From Thiosocius teredinicola (lineage in GTDB: Bacteria > Pseudomonadota > Gammaproteobacteria > Chromatiales > Chromatiaceae): a stretch of DNA of 64,000 bases. Position 1 is the stretch's first letter, and every line of letters starts with the position of its first letter. Under the pieces are notes generated by a model, which saw only the letters and a list, made by a program, of their open reading frames with translations, made no database searches and was not told where the DNA came from. The position numbers and the translations under genes are program-made. This document shows positions 24,475-32,445 of this stretch, in pieces. Location of the stretch: NCBI RefSeq assembly GCF_002009425.1, contig NZ_CP019936.1, positions 915,001 to 979,000 on the forward strand, read 5' to 3'.

Positions 24475-24606
24475 GCCTAACAAGGCGGTCAAGCCGCTCG
24501 CAAGCTCGCTCGGACATTCAGCACTCCGCGCTTGCTCGGGTATGGCTTCGCCATTTTTCCCCGAGCAAGCGCTCCGTGCTGAATGCCGCTTACCTTGGCG
24601 TTATGT
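24475..24606 (+). repeat. attC 46, class A
   Basis: R'' GCCTAAC, R' GTTATGT, 132 bp. Left arm CGCAAGCTCGCTC as in attC 3. Confidence 0.95.
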
Positions 24607-24619
24607 TCAATAAGTACTC

Positions 24620-24946
24620 ATGAGTATTTGGCAGAAATTGCGGTTTTCGCTGTCATTGCTATCTGAGCTTGCTTGGTTGTTATTTCTGGCGTTGTCTGTC
24701 TACTCGTTCATAGCCTACGTCAATTGCACTGATGGTTTGTGCCATGAATTGGCGTTTGCCGGAACAGTCAGCTTGATGTACGCGGCTGGTTTCGCTTTGT
24801 CGGGTGTGCTATTGGCATTGAGTGTCGGAAAGCAACTAAGAAAAGGGCACGCAAAGCTACTCACTGTTCCTGTGGCGGTATTTCTCGTTCTATTTGTTAT
24901 CTTGTATTTTGGAATCATGGTTTATGGTATTGCCGCAAGAACATAA
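24620..24946 (+). CDS. Three-helix membrane protein with periplasmic cysteine pair
   Basis: A 108-aa protein with membrane segments at about residues 12-33, 46-68 and 80-103. The loop after helix 1 has NCTDGLCHE, where the two cysteines could form a disulfide. Family unknown. Stop in R''. Confidence 0.8.
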   Translation: MSIWQKLRFSLSLLSELAWLLFLALSVYSFIAYVNCTDGLCHELAFAGTVSLMYAAGFALSGVLLALSVGKQLRKGHAKLLTVPVAVFLVLFVILYFGIMVYGIAART

Positions 24947-25071
24947 CAAGGCGTTCAAGCCGCTCGCTATGCTCGCTCGGACGCTTTGCACTCCGCACCC
25001 GCTGCGCATGCCTTCGGCATCGTTGCGTAGCGGGCGCTCCGCGCAAAGCGCCGCTTAACTGGGCGTTAGGT
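24941..25071 (+). repeat. attC 47, class T
   Basis: R'' ACATAAC, R' GTTAGGT, 131 bp. Confidence 0.95.
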
Positions 25072-25201
25072 GCAGAAGAAAATTGTGTTTCTAGCAATTG
25101 CGGCAGTTGCGGAAACTACGGCGCTCTCATTCGAGTGCAGCGGCGAAACATCTGGTGCAGTGCTAGTCTCCATCGAAGCGCGCCGCTCGATAGCGGAATG
25201 A
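25070..25201 (+). CDS. Family C cassette, 43-codon reading frame, copy 2
   Basis: Identical to copy 1 through VQKKIVFLAIAAVAETTALS, then FECSGETSGAVLVSIEARRS and the IAE end. The signal-peptide-like part is unchanged, while the predicted mature part has several replacements. Confidence 0.4.
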   Translation: MQKKIVFLAIAAVAETTALSFECSGETSGAVLVSIEARRSIAE

Positions 25202-25380
25202 GATCGGTACGGTATTCAAATGGGGGTTCGCGAAGCCGTATTCGCGGTACGCAAGTTGCTCTTGGAGTGAAGGTCAGTGCGAAGAAACGCAATAAATTGG
25301 CAGTGTGCGATCTTGGTGGGGGTGCCATTTGAAGAGTGCAGAGGCTATTTCATCGCCCATGGTAACGTACTCCGTTGCGC
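25202..25380 (+). other. Family C cassette, gene-free body, copy 2
   Basis: Aligns with 17551-17729 without length change. Ends AACGTACTCCGTTGCGCA before R''. No supported gene. Confidence 0.6.
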
Positions 25381-25512
25381 ACCTAACAAGTCGTTCAAGC
25401 CGTTCGCTGCGCTCACTCGGACGCCCAGCACTCCGCGCCGTGTTGCGCATGGCTTCGCCATTTTTGCGCAAACGGCGCTCCGTACTGGGCGCCGCTTAAC
25501 TGGGCGTTATGT
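25381..25512 (+). repeat. attC 48, class P
   Basis: R'' ACCTAAC, R' GTTATGT, 132 bp. Confidence 0.95.
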
Positions 25513-25518
25513 TTGTCG

Positions 25519-25929
25519 ATGAATTGCATGATCCCGCAGGAGAGCAAGCTGGCTACTAGAACTGTCTTGTTCCTGCTAATAGTGGCTGCTGCTCAAGGCT
25601 GTACGGAGAACTTTCCGCAGCGCCACATTGATGCGGTATTCGGGTCGTTTCCGTCGATTGGATCGCCAACAATTGTCCAGATCTTTCGATTTGAGCACGA
25701 TTCAAATCAAACAGATGTCTATTCGTCGGGTAGATTTCAGATTGAAGAGAAAGATCATGCAGGCATTCTCGCCAGGTGCCTAGAAACAGAGGCTAATAAT
25801 GGCCTGCTACGTGAGCAACAATCGAGCGAAAATCTTGTTTGTAAAATGCGAATCTCGAATGCCCGCGGTACTGTGAGCATTGTTGTTGATAGGGTGCGCC
25901 CAATTATTGAATATAGGTTTAAGGGCTAA
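25519..25929 (+). CDS. Small lipoprotein
   Basis: A 136-aa protein from ATG 25519 (TTG 25513 and ATG 25528 also possible). A hydrophobic signal (TVLFLLIVAAAQGC) ends in lipobox AAQGC at about Cys 28. The mature part contains FPQRHIDAVFGSFPSIGSP and a C-terminal MRISNARGTVSIVVDRVRP. Family unknown. Confidence 0.75.
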   Translation: MNCMIPQESKLATRTVLFLLIVAAAQGCTENFPQRHIDAVFGSFPSIGSPTIVQIFRFEHDSNQTDVYSSGRFQIEEKDHAGILARCLETEANNGLLREQQSSENLVCKMRISNARGTVSIVVDRVRPIIEYRFKG

Positions 25930-25940
25930 ATAATTGCCAA

Positions 25941-26071
25941 ACATAACAAGGCGTTCAAGCCGCTCGCTATGCTCGCTCGGACGCCTAGCACTCCGCACCT
26001 GCTGCGCCCGCCTTCGGCATCTTGGCGCAGCAGGCGCTCCGCGCTAGGCGCCGCTTAACTGGGCGTTATGC
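25941..26071 (+). repeat. attC 49, class L
   Basis: R'' ACATAAC, R' GTTATGC, 131 bp. Arms GCCTAGCAC and GCGCTAGGC. Confidence 0.95.
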
Positions 26072-26077
26072 GAAGAA

Positions 26078-26518
26078 GTGGATTCAGTGAGCACGGCACT
26101 AAGAAATCTGAAAGTTGGTGTTCTGGCTGGTTTGGCCGCGATGATAGTGCCTGCATTTTGGGGGGTGTGGGAAATATACAACGAACCTTTTATCTTGCCC
26201 AATGGGCAAATTGATGATGCGGCTGAGCGTGGAGCAGGAATGTTTTTGCTCTTTATGATTTGGCCGATATCAGCTATTTCTATCGTCTATCACTGGGCTT
26301 TGGCGAGCGCAATAACAAACAGAAAGTCATCAAGAATTCGGTCTTTGCTTTTTACATCGGTCCTTATGTGTGGTTTGGTTTCAGTGGTGGTCGCAAGTAC
26401 TTTCTATGAGCTTGGAATTGGCGAGCAACTAAGAGCGTTCGCTATTCTGTTTCCTTTGGCCGCACTGTGCGCGTTACCTGGGATTGGAGTGATTGCATAT
26501 GAGATCAAAAACGCATAA
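26078..26518 (+). CDS. Four-helix membrane protein
   Basis: A 146-aa protein with membrane segments at about residues 14-34, 53-75, 88-107 and 118-140. Start GTG 26078, with GTG 26087 as an in-frame alternative. Family unknown. Stop in R''. Confidence 0.75.
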   Translation: MDSVSTALRNLKVGVLAGLAAMIVPAFWGVWEIYNEPFILPNGQIDDAAERGAGMFLLFMIWPISAISIVYHWALASAITNRKSSRIRSLLFTSVLMCGLVSVVVASTFYELGIGEQLRAFAILFPLAALCALPGIGVIAYEIKNA

Positions 26519-26643
26519 CAAGGCGTTCAAGCCGCTCGCTGTGCTCGCTCGGACGCTTTGCACTCCGCACCTGCTGCGTATGCCTTCGGCATTGTTACGC
26601 AGCGGGCGCTCCGCGCAAAGCGCCGCTTAACTGGGCGTTATGC
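26513..26643 (+). repeat. attC 50, class T
   Basis: R'' GCATAAC, R' GTTATGC, 131 bp. Confidence 0.95.
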
Positions 26644-26652
26644 GGAAAACGA

Positions 26653-27162
26653 ATGAGTACGATCGATAGTTTTGCGGAGGTTCTTGAATCTCTGACACAC
26701 GAGGAAATTCAAGAGGTCTACGATTCGTCGCTTTCGGTGAGAGAGCAAGATGCGCTGGGAGATTATTTGTTGAATGCCGCATGTGACCTCATTCAAATCG
26801 AGAATGTGCGCTATTTTGTCGAAAAGGGTGCATCAATTGAGTCCCCAAATTCGGTTGGCGATACCCCGCTGCTCTGCGTGATAGATCACTGCGCAAAAAA
26901 TCCAACTTTTGCTCTTGAGATCGTAGAGTATCTGCTTGACAAAGGCGCTGAAATCGAAAAGCGCGGCTATATGGAGAAAACGCCTTTCCTGAAAGCGTGC
27001 TCCAGAGGTGATTTGAGTATCATCAAATTGTTGGTCGCGAGGGGTTGCAACGTCCGTGCAACCATCCAAGAACCGGGTATCTCTTTTGATGGTCTAGATC
27101 TTGCGCATATTCACCGGGCAGGTACCGATGTGTTGAGTTATCTCGGAAAGGTGGTCGCATAA
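26653..27162 (+). CDS. Ankyrin-repeat protein
   Basis: A 169-aa protein. After a helical N-terminus (EVLESLTHEEIQEVYDS), about three ankyrin units follow: VRYFVEKGASIESPNSVGDT-PLL (57-80), EIVEYLLDKGAEIEKRGYME-KTPFLKAC (95-121) and DLSIIKLLVARGCNV (124-138). The T-P-L/F signature at repeat starts is present twice. Presumably a protein-binding module. Stop in R''. Confidence 0.9.
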   Translation: MSTIDSFAEVLESLTHEEIQEVYDSSLSVREQDALGDYLLNAACDLIQIENVRYFVEKGASIESPNSVGDTPLLCVIDHCAKNPTFALEIVEYLLDKGAEIEKRGYMEKTPFLKACSRGDLSIIKLLVARGCNVRATIQEPGISFDGLDLAHIHRAGTDVLSYLGKVVA

Positions 27163-27288
27163 CAATGCGTTCAAGCCGCTCGCTATGCTCGCTCGGACGC
27201 CCAGCACTCCGCACCGTGTTGCGTGTGGCTTCGCCATTTTCACGCAAACGGCGCTCCGCACTGGCCGCCGCTTAACTGAGCGTTATGC
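27157..27288 (+). repeat. attC 51, class P
   Basis: R'' GCATAAC, R' GTTATGC, 132 bp. Left box reads AACAATGCG. Confidence 0.95.
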
Positions 27289-27298
27289 GTAAAAAGAT

Positions 27299-27715
27299 AT
27301 GAGCACTACAACCAGCGTTGAGCAAGTCATACTCGAATATGCAGGTGCTCAGAAGGAAGAGCTATTTGAAAATGCGCTGCTCGAAGAAGATCTAGGCATT
27401 ACTGGAGATGATGCGGATGAACTTGTGGAGGCGTTAGAAGAAGAGTTCAAAGTTGATTTTTCGGGGTTTGAACTGGAAAAACATTTCTTGCCCGAGGTCG
27501 GGAAAAGCTCAGATGCAGAGTATGGTTACTATCCTGTGTCGGTAGGCCACCTACTGAAAGTTGTTCGGTCTGGTCGTTGGGAACTGCCGCCGCGTAACCC
27601 AGAGTATTTTGTAAAGTCTCAAAGAGAATTGAAGCGGCAGCGAATGATTCAATCCGCGATTTTCGTCCTTTGCGGGGTTGGGGCGCTAGTATGGTTTATC
27701 CCCCGAGGTCTTTGA
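27299..27715 (+). CDS. DUF1493-like (acyl-carrier-like) protein with C-terminal helix
   Basis: A 138-aa protein. Residues 10-55 (ILEYAGAQKEELFENALLEE followed by DLGITGDDADELVEALEEEF) match the DUF1493 pattern, whose fold resembles acyl carrier proteins. The loop D-L-G-I-T-G-D-D occupies the place of the phosphopantetheine site but has no D-S-L serine. A C-terminal membrane helix lies at about residues 117-134. Membrane-tethered form of the family; function unknown. Confidence 0.8.
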   Translation: MSTTTSVEQVILEYAGAQKEELFENALLEEDLGITGDDADELVEALEEEFKVDFSGFELEKHFLPEVGKSSDAEYGYYPVSVGHLLKVVRSGRWELPPRNPEYFVKSQRELKRQRMIQSAIFVLCGVGALVWFIPRGL

Positions 27716-27730
27716 GAATGTGGGCGAAGC

Positions 27731-27863
27731 GCATAACAAGGCGTTCAAGCCGCTCGCTATGCTCGCTCGGACATTCGGCACTCCGCACTTACTCGGGCAT
27801 GCCTTCGGCATTGTTCCCCGAGCAAGTGCTCCACGCCGAATGCCGCTTAACTGGGCGTTATGT
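27731..27863 (+). repeat. attC 52, class A
   Basis: R'' GCATAAC, R' GTTATGT, 133 bp. Confidence 0.95.
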
Positions 27864-28189
27864 TAAGAAAGATTCGTGAAGCGTTGTTCGAGTTTGCGTA
27901 TGGATTTCGTTTCAGTGTTCCTGCGGCGCTCCTTATTGCAGTGGGCATAGCGATGGGAAACGAAGCCGGCCTGATCCTCTTGGGTGTGGCATTTTTAATG
28001 GGAGTGCCCTGGAACCTCTTCGCGCTGGTCGGTCTGTCAGTACTGAGTCTGGGTGTAATCTGGGTAGTTGGCTATTTGGGGATTGGTGTGCCCTTCGATG
28101 GCTTAATGGCCATGTTTTGGCTCGTGGTGGCAGCAGCGTTAATTGGTGCGCACATCAACGGCATTAACTTCTTGAGAGGAGAGGTATGA
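27860..28189 (+). CDS. Three- or four-helix membrane protein
   Basis: A 109-aa protein whose ATG is inside R' (GTTATG). A short basic start (MLRKIREALFE) is followed by hydrophobic segments at about 18-33, 37-57, 59-76 and 80-98. The gene fills the cassette. Family unknown. Confidence 0.75.
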   Translation: MLRKIREALFEFAYGFRFSVPAALLIAVGIAMGNEAGLILLGVAFLMGVPWNLFALVGLSVLSLGVIWVVGYLGIGVPFDGLMAMFWLVVAAALIGAHINGINFLRGEV

Positions 28190-28321
28190 ACATAACAAGT
28201 CGTTCAAGCCGCTCGCTATGCTCGCTCGGACGTTTGGTACTCCGCGCCTTGTTGCGCATGGCTTCGCCATACTTGCGCAAAAGGCGCTCCGTACCAAACG
28301 CCGCTTAACTGGGCGTTAGAG
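28190..28321 (+). repeat. attC 53, class K
   Basis: R'' ACATAAC, R' GTTAGAG, 132 bp. Confidence 0.95.
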
Positions 28322-28326
28322 CGAAA

Positions 28327-28707
28327 ATGGATTTAGATGGATTTTGCCAAGAGATAAAAGATCGATTTCCTGAAATTTCTGCAAAAGCAGATCGCTGGTA
28401 CACGCTGCGCTGGGATGATCTAACAGATACGGAGTACTACTCTTACTCGTGGTTCGAGGCGTTAGCCAATGCGCTGAATGGCGAAATGCGAAAGGAAACG
28501 GATCCTGCGCTGTATGGTGCGCTGTTGAAAGTAATCAGCAATGCATTCGAGAGTGAAGGTGCAGAAATTGCAAAAGCCATTGATGTGGCTTTTGTGGAGA
28601 ATCTCTTCTGGGAGGTGCCGGAGCATCAAGCGGCAAGCTATTGGGCGGCGCTACCGAGAGGGTTGAAGGAGCTATATGTCAATTTCCACCATAGAACGCC
28701 GCTCTAA
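28327..28707 (+). CDS. Hypothetical helical acidic protein
   Basis: A 126-aa soluble acidic protein. It has FCQEIKDRFPEISAKADRWY at the start, helices with ALYGALLKVISNAFESEGAE, then NLFWEVPEHQAASYWAALP. The arrangement resembles small uncharacterised proteins seen near polymorphic-toxin immunity genes, but I cannot place it in a named family with confidence. Stop in R''. Confidence 0.75.
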   Translation: MDLDGFCQEIKDRFPEISAKADRWYTLRWDDLTDTEYYSYSWFEALANALNGEMRKETDPALYGALLKVISNAFESEGAEIAKAIDVAFVENLFWEVPEHQAASYWAALPRGLKELYVNFHHRTPL

Positions 28708-28832
28708 CAAGGCGTTCAAGCCGCTCGCTAAGCTCGCTCGGACGCTTTGCACTCCGCACCTGCTGCGCATGCCTTCGGCATTGTTGCGCAGCCGGCGCTC
28801 CGCGCAAAGCGCCGCTTAACTGGGCGTTAGCC
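28702..28832 (+). repeat. attC 54, class T
   Basis: R'' CTCTAAC, R' GTTAGCC, 131 bp. Confidence 0.95.
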
Positions 28833-28850
28833 CCGAAGAGGAAAACCCAA

Positions 28851-29264
28851 ATGCCAAAGCAAATCATTGAGGGCGGTTGCCAGTGCGGCGCAGTGCGATA
28901 CGTAATTGAAGGCGAGCCGATTATGGCAGCGATCTGCCATTGCTCAACCTGCCGTAAAGCCAATGCCGCGCCTGCTGTAGCGTGGGCAATGTTCGAGTCC
29001 GGGCAAGTTGCGTTCGTGGCTGGGCAATTGAAGAAGTACGAGGCATCTGAAGAAGCAATACGAGGGTTCTGTGCTGAATGCGGTACCCAAATCAGTTTTG
29101 AGGCTGAATACTTACCTGGGCTGATTGATATCACCGTGGGCAGCTTTGATAAACCCGAATCGGTACAGCCGTCTATGCATTACTGGTACTCGAGGCACCT
29201 GTCATGGGCCGAGTTCTCTGATGAATTGCCGCGTTATTCAGAGTTCCCGCCGGTCGAACAATGA
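28851..29264 (+). CDS. GFA-family zinc protein, copy 1
   Basis: A 137-aa protein of the GFA (glutathione-dependent formaldehyde-activating enzyme / CENP-V) family. Zinc ligands in the usual order: C-Q-C-G-A-V-R-Y (residues 9-16), C-H-C-S-T-C-R (30-36) and G-F-C-A-E-C-G-T (about 78-85). Length is normal for the single-domain family. Members bind zinc and act on or carry S-hydroxymethyl-glutathione-like adducts, though many have unknown substrates. A close paralogue lies at 44566. Confidence 0.9.
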   Translation: MPKQIIEGGCQCGAVRYVIEGEPIMAAICHCSTCRKANAAPAVAWAMFESGQVAFVAGQLKKYEASEEAIRGFCAECGTQISFEAEYLPGLIDITVGSFDKPESVQPSMHYWYSRHLSWAEFSDELPRYSEFPPVEQ

Positions 29265-29271
29265 AGCGAAG

Positions 29272-29403
29272 GGCTAACAAGGCGGTCAAGCCGTTCGCTA
29301 TGCTCACTCGGACGTTTGGTACTCCGCCGGCGCTTGCGCATGGCTACGCCATGTTTGCGCAGCGCCCGCTCCGCACCAAACGCCGCTTACCTGGGCGTTA
29401 GGT
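29272..29403 (+). repeat. attC 55, class K
   Basis: R'' GGCTAAC, R' GTTAGGT, 132 bp. Confidence 0.95.
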
Positions 29404-29470
29404 TCCACAAAGAATAGAAAGGAATCGTCTGAATTTCGCCAAGTATCAGATATTTAGCTACGTTGAAGAA

Positions 29471-29770
29471 ATGTTTACCTGCATCAGTGATCTTCGGAAT
29501 CCCGAAATTGAAATGCTCATGAACATGCAATCCCACGGATTGAATGAAGATGTGTTGAAGGTCTTGCTGTTTCAAATGTTCGAAGAGTACATGTTGGTTG
29601 CGCTGAAAGAGCCTCGTGCTCTTTTCACTCCAACACTAGAAGATATTGAAGTCGCACTGCGTGAAGAAAAAGATCTGGCAAATCATTCCAAAAACACGTT
29701 CTACGGTTTCACCAGCCAAGCGGTGGAAGTATTCGAGGAGCTAAAGGAAATCTACGGTGAAAAAACCTAA
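29471..29770 (+). CDS. Hypothetical helical protein, start uncertain
   Basis: A 99-aa acidic helical protein from ATG 29471 (LNEDVLKVLLFQMFEEYMLV; VEVFEELKEIYGEK). The frame is open upstream and reads LNFAKYQIFSYVEEM from a CTG at 29429 that has GAAAGG six bases before it. A non-ATG start there would give 113 aa. Family unknown. Stop in R''. Confidence 0.7.
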   Translation: MFTCISDLRNPEIEMLMNMQSHGLNEDVLKVLLFQMFEEYMLVALKEPRALFTPTLEDIEVALREEKDLANHSKNTFYGFTSQAVEVFEELKEIYGEKT

Positions 29771-29899
29771 CAAGGCGGTCAAGCCGTTCGCTTGCAGCTC
29801 ACTCGGACATTCAGCACTCCGCACCTGCTCGGGTATGGCTTCGCCATTTTCACCCGAGCAAGCGCTCCATGCTGAATGCCGCTTACCATGGCGTTAGCC
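29765..29899 (+). repeat. attC 56, class A
   Basis: R'' ACCTAAC, R' GTTAGCC, 135 bp. Right box TTACCATGGCG carries an ATG. Confidence 0.95.
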
Positions 29900-29916
29900 A
29901 ATCAAAGAAGAGAGAC

Positions 29917-30294
29917 ATGAGAAAGCTAATAATCCTGTTCGTATTTCTTGTCTTTGCACAACCTGCCATGGCGCAAGGAGCAAAGAGCAATGAAATTGAA
30001 GAGTTCCCACTTTCCGAGTCCGAGCAGTTCGAATGGGAGTACTACGCGCTTTTCCCCGAAGAAACTGGCGCGAAGGCTTTTGCAGATTCATTTGGGAAAA
30101 AGGGCTATTCAGCAAAATCAAAATTCATCGAGCATTCGAAAAAGTATCGAGTCGTCGTCACAACAGTTTCACGAAAACATGAAGCAGCGTTGCTGGCTAA
30201 GATCGTAGAAGAAGAGGCGTCAAGTCTCGGAGGTAGCTACGTGCACACCACTGTCGGTAAACCTCTATCTAGAGATAGTGCTTCAAATGGCTAA
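29917..30294 (+). CDS. Secreted RraB-like domain protein
   Basis: A 125-aa protein. Signal peptide residues 1-20 (LIILFVFLVFAQPAMAQG, cleavage after AMA). The mature part has YYALFPEETGAKAFADSF (about 43-60), GYSAKSKFIEHSKKYRVVVT and EEEASSLGGSYVHTTV, the alternating pattern and LGG ending of the RraB (RNase E regulator B) fold. Because it appears exported, it cannot act on cytoplasmic RNase E as RraB does. The fold assignment is by eye and moderate. Confidence 0.7.
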   Translation: MRKLIILFVFLVFAQPAMAQGAKSNEIEEFPLSESEQFEWEYYALFPEETGAKAFADSFGKKGYSAKSKFIEHSKKYRVVVTTVSRKHEAALLAKIVEEEASSLGGSYVHTTVGKPLSRDSASNG

Positions 30295-30419
30295 CAAGGC
30301 GTTCAAGCCGCTCGCTATGCTCGCTCGGACGCTTCGCACTCCGCACCTGCTGCGCATGCCTTCGGCATTGTTGCGCAGCCGGCGCTCCGCGCAAAGCGCC
30401 GCTTAACCTGGCGTTAGAT
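30289..30419 (+). repeat. attC 57, class T
   Basis: R'' GGCTAAC, R' GTTAGAT, 131 bp. Left arm CTTCGC. Confidence 0.95.
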
Positions 30420-30642
30420 GCGCATAGAAGAAATGAGTGCCGGGTAGCCCGTGCCAATGAATAAGCTGCTGCGTAGCGAGAGGGCTTCGTGGTCCGGCAG
30501 TTGCGGATAAAGTGAGTAATCAAGGCCGCTTTCTTTGGTGGTCAGCGATTATTCGCGGTACGTGGTTGCGGTGTATCTTGATAAACCGTGGCCCATCATT
30601 AGCGAGCGCTTGCGAGTTTCGAGATGGGGAGGTTGTTTCGCT

Positions 30643-30909
30643 GTGCCATTAGGAACGTCAGTGCCAATCGTCGAGGAAGGTCTTTCCACGGCCGTGCCCA
30701 ATGCCCGTGATGCGCGCATTTATGTTGTACCGAGCAAAGCCCTCTTTTTGGCCTCCGAGTTAACGCATTTCCAAAAGCATCTAACAAGTCGGTCAAGCCG
30801 CTCGCTACGCTCACTCGGACATTCGGCACTCCGCACTTGCTCGGGCATGCCTTCGGCATTGTTTCCCGAGCAAGCGCTCCATGCCGAATGCCGCTTACCT
30901 GGGCGTTAG
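30643..30909 (+). CDS. Family A cassette, copy 5: 88-codon GTG reading frame
   Basis: GTG 30643 follows GATGGGGAGG. The codon 18 nt upstream is TGG, so the frame is open back to about 30535 (VVSDYSRYVVAVYLDKPW). The frame starts MPLGTSVPIVEEGLS, has the centre NARDARIYVVPSKA, then LFLASELTHFQKH, and ends at TAG of R'. Cassette body 30414-30785. Another family A copy follows directly. Confidence 0.5.
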   Translation: MPLGTSVPIVEEGLSTAVPNARDARIYVVPSKALFLASELTHFQKHLTSRSSRSLRSLGHSALRTCSGMPSALFPEQALHAECRLPGR

Positions 30910-30911
30910 AT
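30779..30911 (+). repeat. attC 58, class A
   Basis: R'' ATCTAAC, R' GTTAGAT, 133 bp. Confidence 0.95.
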
Positions 30912-31135
30912 GCGCATACAAGAAAAAGAAAGCTCGCAGCTCCGAAGGAATGAAAATACTGCCGTGCTAGTCGGTGGTTTCGTGGTCCCGAAGTAGCCGC
31001 TAAAGTGGGGCGTCGAGGCCGCTTTCTTTGTCGGTCAGCGATTATTCGCGGTACGTGGTTGCGGAGTAAGTTGATAGCCCGTGGCCCATAATTAGCGAGC
31101 ACTTGCGAGTTTTCAGATATGGAGGTTGTTTCGTT

Positions 31136-31402
31136 GTGCCAATAGGAAAGTCAGTGCAAGTCATCGAGCAGGGCCATTTCCGCGTGGTGCAGGGTTCTGA
31201 GCTATCAAGCGTTTGCCCGGCCGGTGCTAGAACTTTCTTTTTTACCTCCGAGTTAACGCATTTTCAAAATCATCTAACAAGGCGTTCAAGCCGTTCGCTA
31301 CGCTCACTCGGACATTCAGCACTCCGCACCTGCTCGGGCATGCCTTCGGCATTTTGGCCCGAGCAGGCGCTCCGTGCTGAATGCCGCTTAACCTGGCGTT
31401 AG
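31136..31402 (+). CDS. Family A cassette, copy 6: 88-codon GTG reading frame
   Basis: GTG 31136 follows ATATGGAGG; upstream codon TAT. The frame starts MPIGKSVQVIEQGHF, has the centre SELSSVCPAGARTF, then FFTSELTHFQNH, and ends at TAG of R'. This is the only copy whose attC begins AAGGCGTTCAAG instead of AAGTCGGTCAAG, yet the frame stays open. Tandem with copy 5. Confidence 0.5.
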   Translation: MPIGKSVQVIEQGHFRVVQGSELSSVCPAGARTFFFTSELTHFQNHLTRRSSRSLRSLGHSALRTCSGMPSAFWPEQALRAECRLTWR

Positions 31403-31404
31403 GT
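31272..31404 (+). repeat. attC 59, class A
   Basis: R'' ATCTAAC, R' GTTAGGT, 133 bp. Confidence 0.95.
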
Positions 31405-31415
31405 TGAATAAAGAA

Positions 31416-31835
31416 ATGGCGGAAATCATCGAAACCTACAACCACCAAGGCCGGATTGGCGTCATGGTTCACTTTCGATGTGTCGATGATATCGTGTTCA
31501 GAACTCCGGAATTCAAGGAAGTCGCAACAGGCATCGCCGTGCATATTGCGGCGGAAGGCCCATTGGTTTTAACAGCGTCAGAGCTCAGTCCGGAGGTCCG
31601 CAACAATGAACTAGCGGAGATACATTCGGAAATCAAAGGCCTTGATGCCGAGGCGCAACTACAAGCCATTAACGATGCAAACGCACGGATGAATGCGAAT
31701 TATGTTTTGCTGAGCCAACCCTATGTGAAGAATGGCGATCTAACCGTGCATGAACTGCTCGGAGAGCTTTCAACCACACTGTGTGTCAATGTCGAGGTAA
31801 TTCGGTTCACTCGTTGGGTTACCAATGAAACCTAA
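31416..31835 (+). CDS. EF-Ts core-domain protein lacking the N-terminal domain
   Basis: A 139-aa protein homologous to translation elongation factor Ts. Matches in order: Y-N-H-Q-G-R-I-G-V-M-V (8-18), C-V-D-D-I-V-F-R-T (22-30, the C-x-T-D-F-V region), EVATGIAVHIAAEGPLVLT (35-53), ELSPEVRNNE (56-65), LLSQPYVKNGDLTVHELLGE (98-117) and V-I-R-F (128-131). The UBA-like N-terminus (about 55 aa) that normally binds EF-Tu is absent. The TDF motif is DDI, so the phenylalanine used in nucleotide exchange is lost. An EF-Tu-binding accessory or inhibitor is plausible, not shown. Confidence 0.85.
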   Translation: MAEIIETYNHQGRIGVMVHFRCVDDIVFRTPEFKEVATGIAVHIAAEGPLVLTASELSPEVRNNELAEIHSEIKGLDAEAQLQAINDANARMNANYVLLSQPYVKNGDLTVHELLGELSTTLCVNVEVIRFTRWVTNET

Positions 31836-31960
31836 CAAGTCGTTCAAGCCGCTCGCTGAGCTCGCTCGGACGCTTTGCACTCCGCACCTGCTACGCATGC
31901 CTTCGGCATTGTTGCGCAGCAGGCGCTCCGCGCAAAGCGCCGCTTAACTGCGCGTTAGGT
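31830..31960 (+). repeat. attC 60, class T
   Basis: R'' ACCTAAC, R' GTTAGGT, 131 bp. Right box AACTGCGCG. Confidence 0.95.
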
Positions 31961-31973
31961 GAAAAAAAGGAAA

Positions 31974-32300
31974 ATGCAACATCTTCTGTTTGTCTGTAGT
32001 GAGTGCCGGTTGCGTAGCCCTACGGCAGAAGAAGTATTCTCAAGGTATGAGGGCGTCAAAGCTCTTGCGGCCGGAACAAATGCAGATGCAGAAACACCAC
32101 TAAGTGGTGATCTAATTGAATGGGCAGATATCGTTTTGGTAATGGAAAAGGCTCATCGAAATATGGTGTCGAAGAAGTACAAAGAGTTGCTGAAGGGCAA
32201 GAAGCTGGTGGTTCTTGATATCCCAGATAATTACGAGAGAATGCAGCCGGAGTTGATTCGGTTGCTTCAAACTAAGGTATCGAGGCATATCCGGCTATGA
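31974..32300 (+). CDS. Low-molecular-weight protein tyrosine phosphatase family protein
   Basis: A 108-aa protein. The P-loop is C-S-E-C-R-L-R-S-P-T-A-E (Cys 8 to Arg 14, the C-x5-R catalytic motif) and the general-acid region is L-D-I-P-D-N-Y-E (81-88). It belongs to the short single-domain LMW-PTP group, shorter than typical 150-aa LMW-PTPs. The catalytic nucleophile, arginine and aspartates are intact, so phosphatase activity is likely; the substrate is unknown. GTG 31959 inside R' is an alternative start. Confidence 0.9.
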   Translation: MQHLLFVCSECRLRSPTAEEVFSRYEGVKALAAGTNADAETPLSGDLIEWADIVLVMEKAHRNMVSKKYKELLKGKKLVVLDIPDNYERMQPELIRLLQTKVSRHIRL

Positions 32301-32306
32301 GGCAGC

Positions 32307-32438
32307 ACCTAACAAGTCGTTCAAGCCGCTCGCTATGCTCGCTCGGACGCCCAGCACTCCGCACCGTGTTGCGCGTGGCTTCGCCATGTTCGCGCAAACG
32401 GCGCTCCGTACTGGCCGCCGCTTAACTGGGCATTAGGG
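32307..32438 (+). repeat. attC 61, class P, mutated core
   Basis: R'' ACCTAAC, R' ATTAGGG, 132 bp. The otherwise invariant G of the GTT triplet is A at 32432. The following cassette still closes with CCCTAAC, complementary to TTAGGG. Confidence 0.9.
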
Positions 32439-32445
32439 CTAAGAA

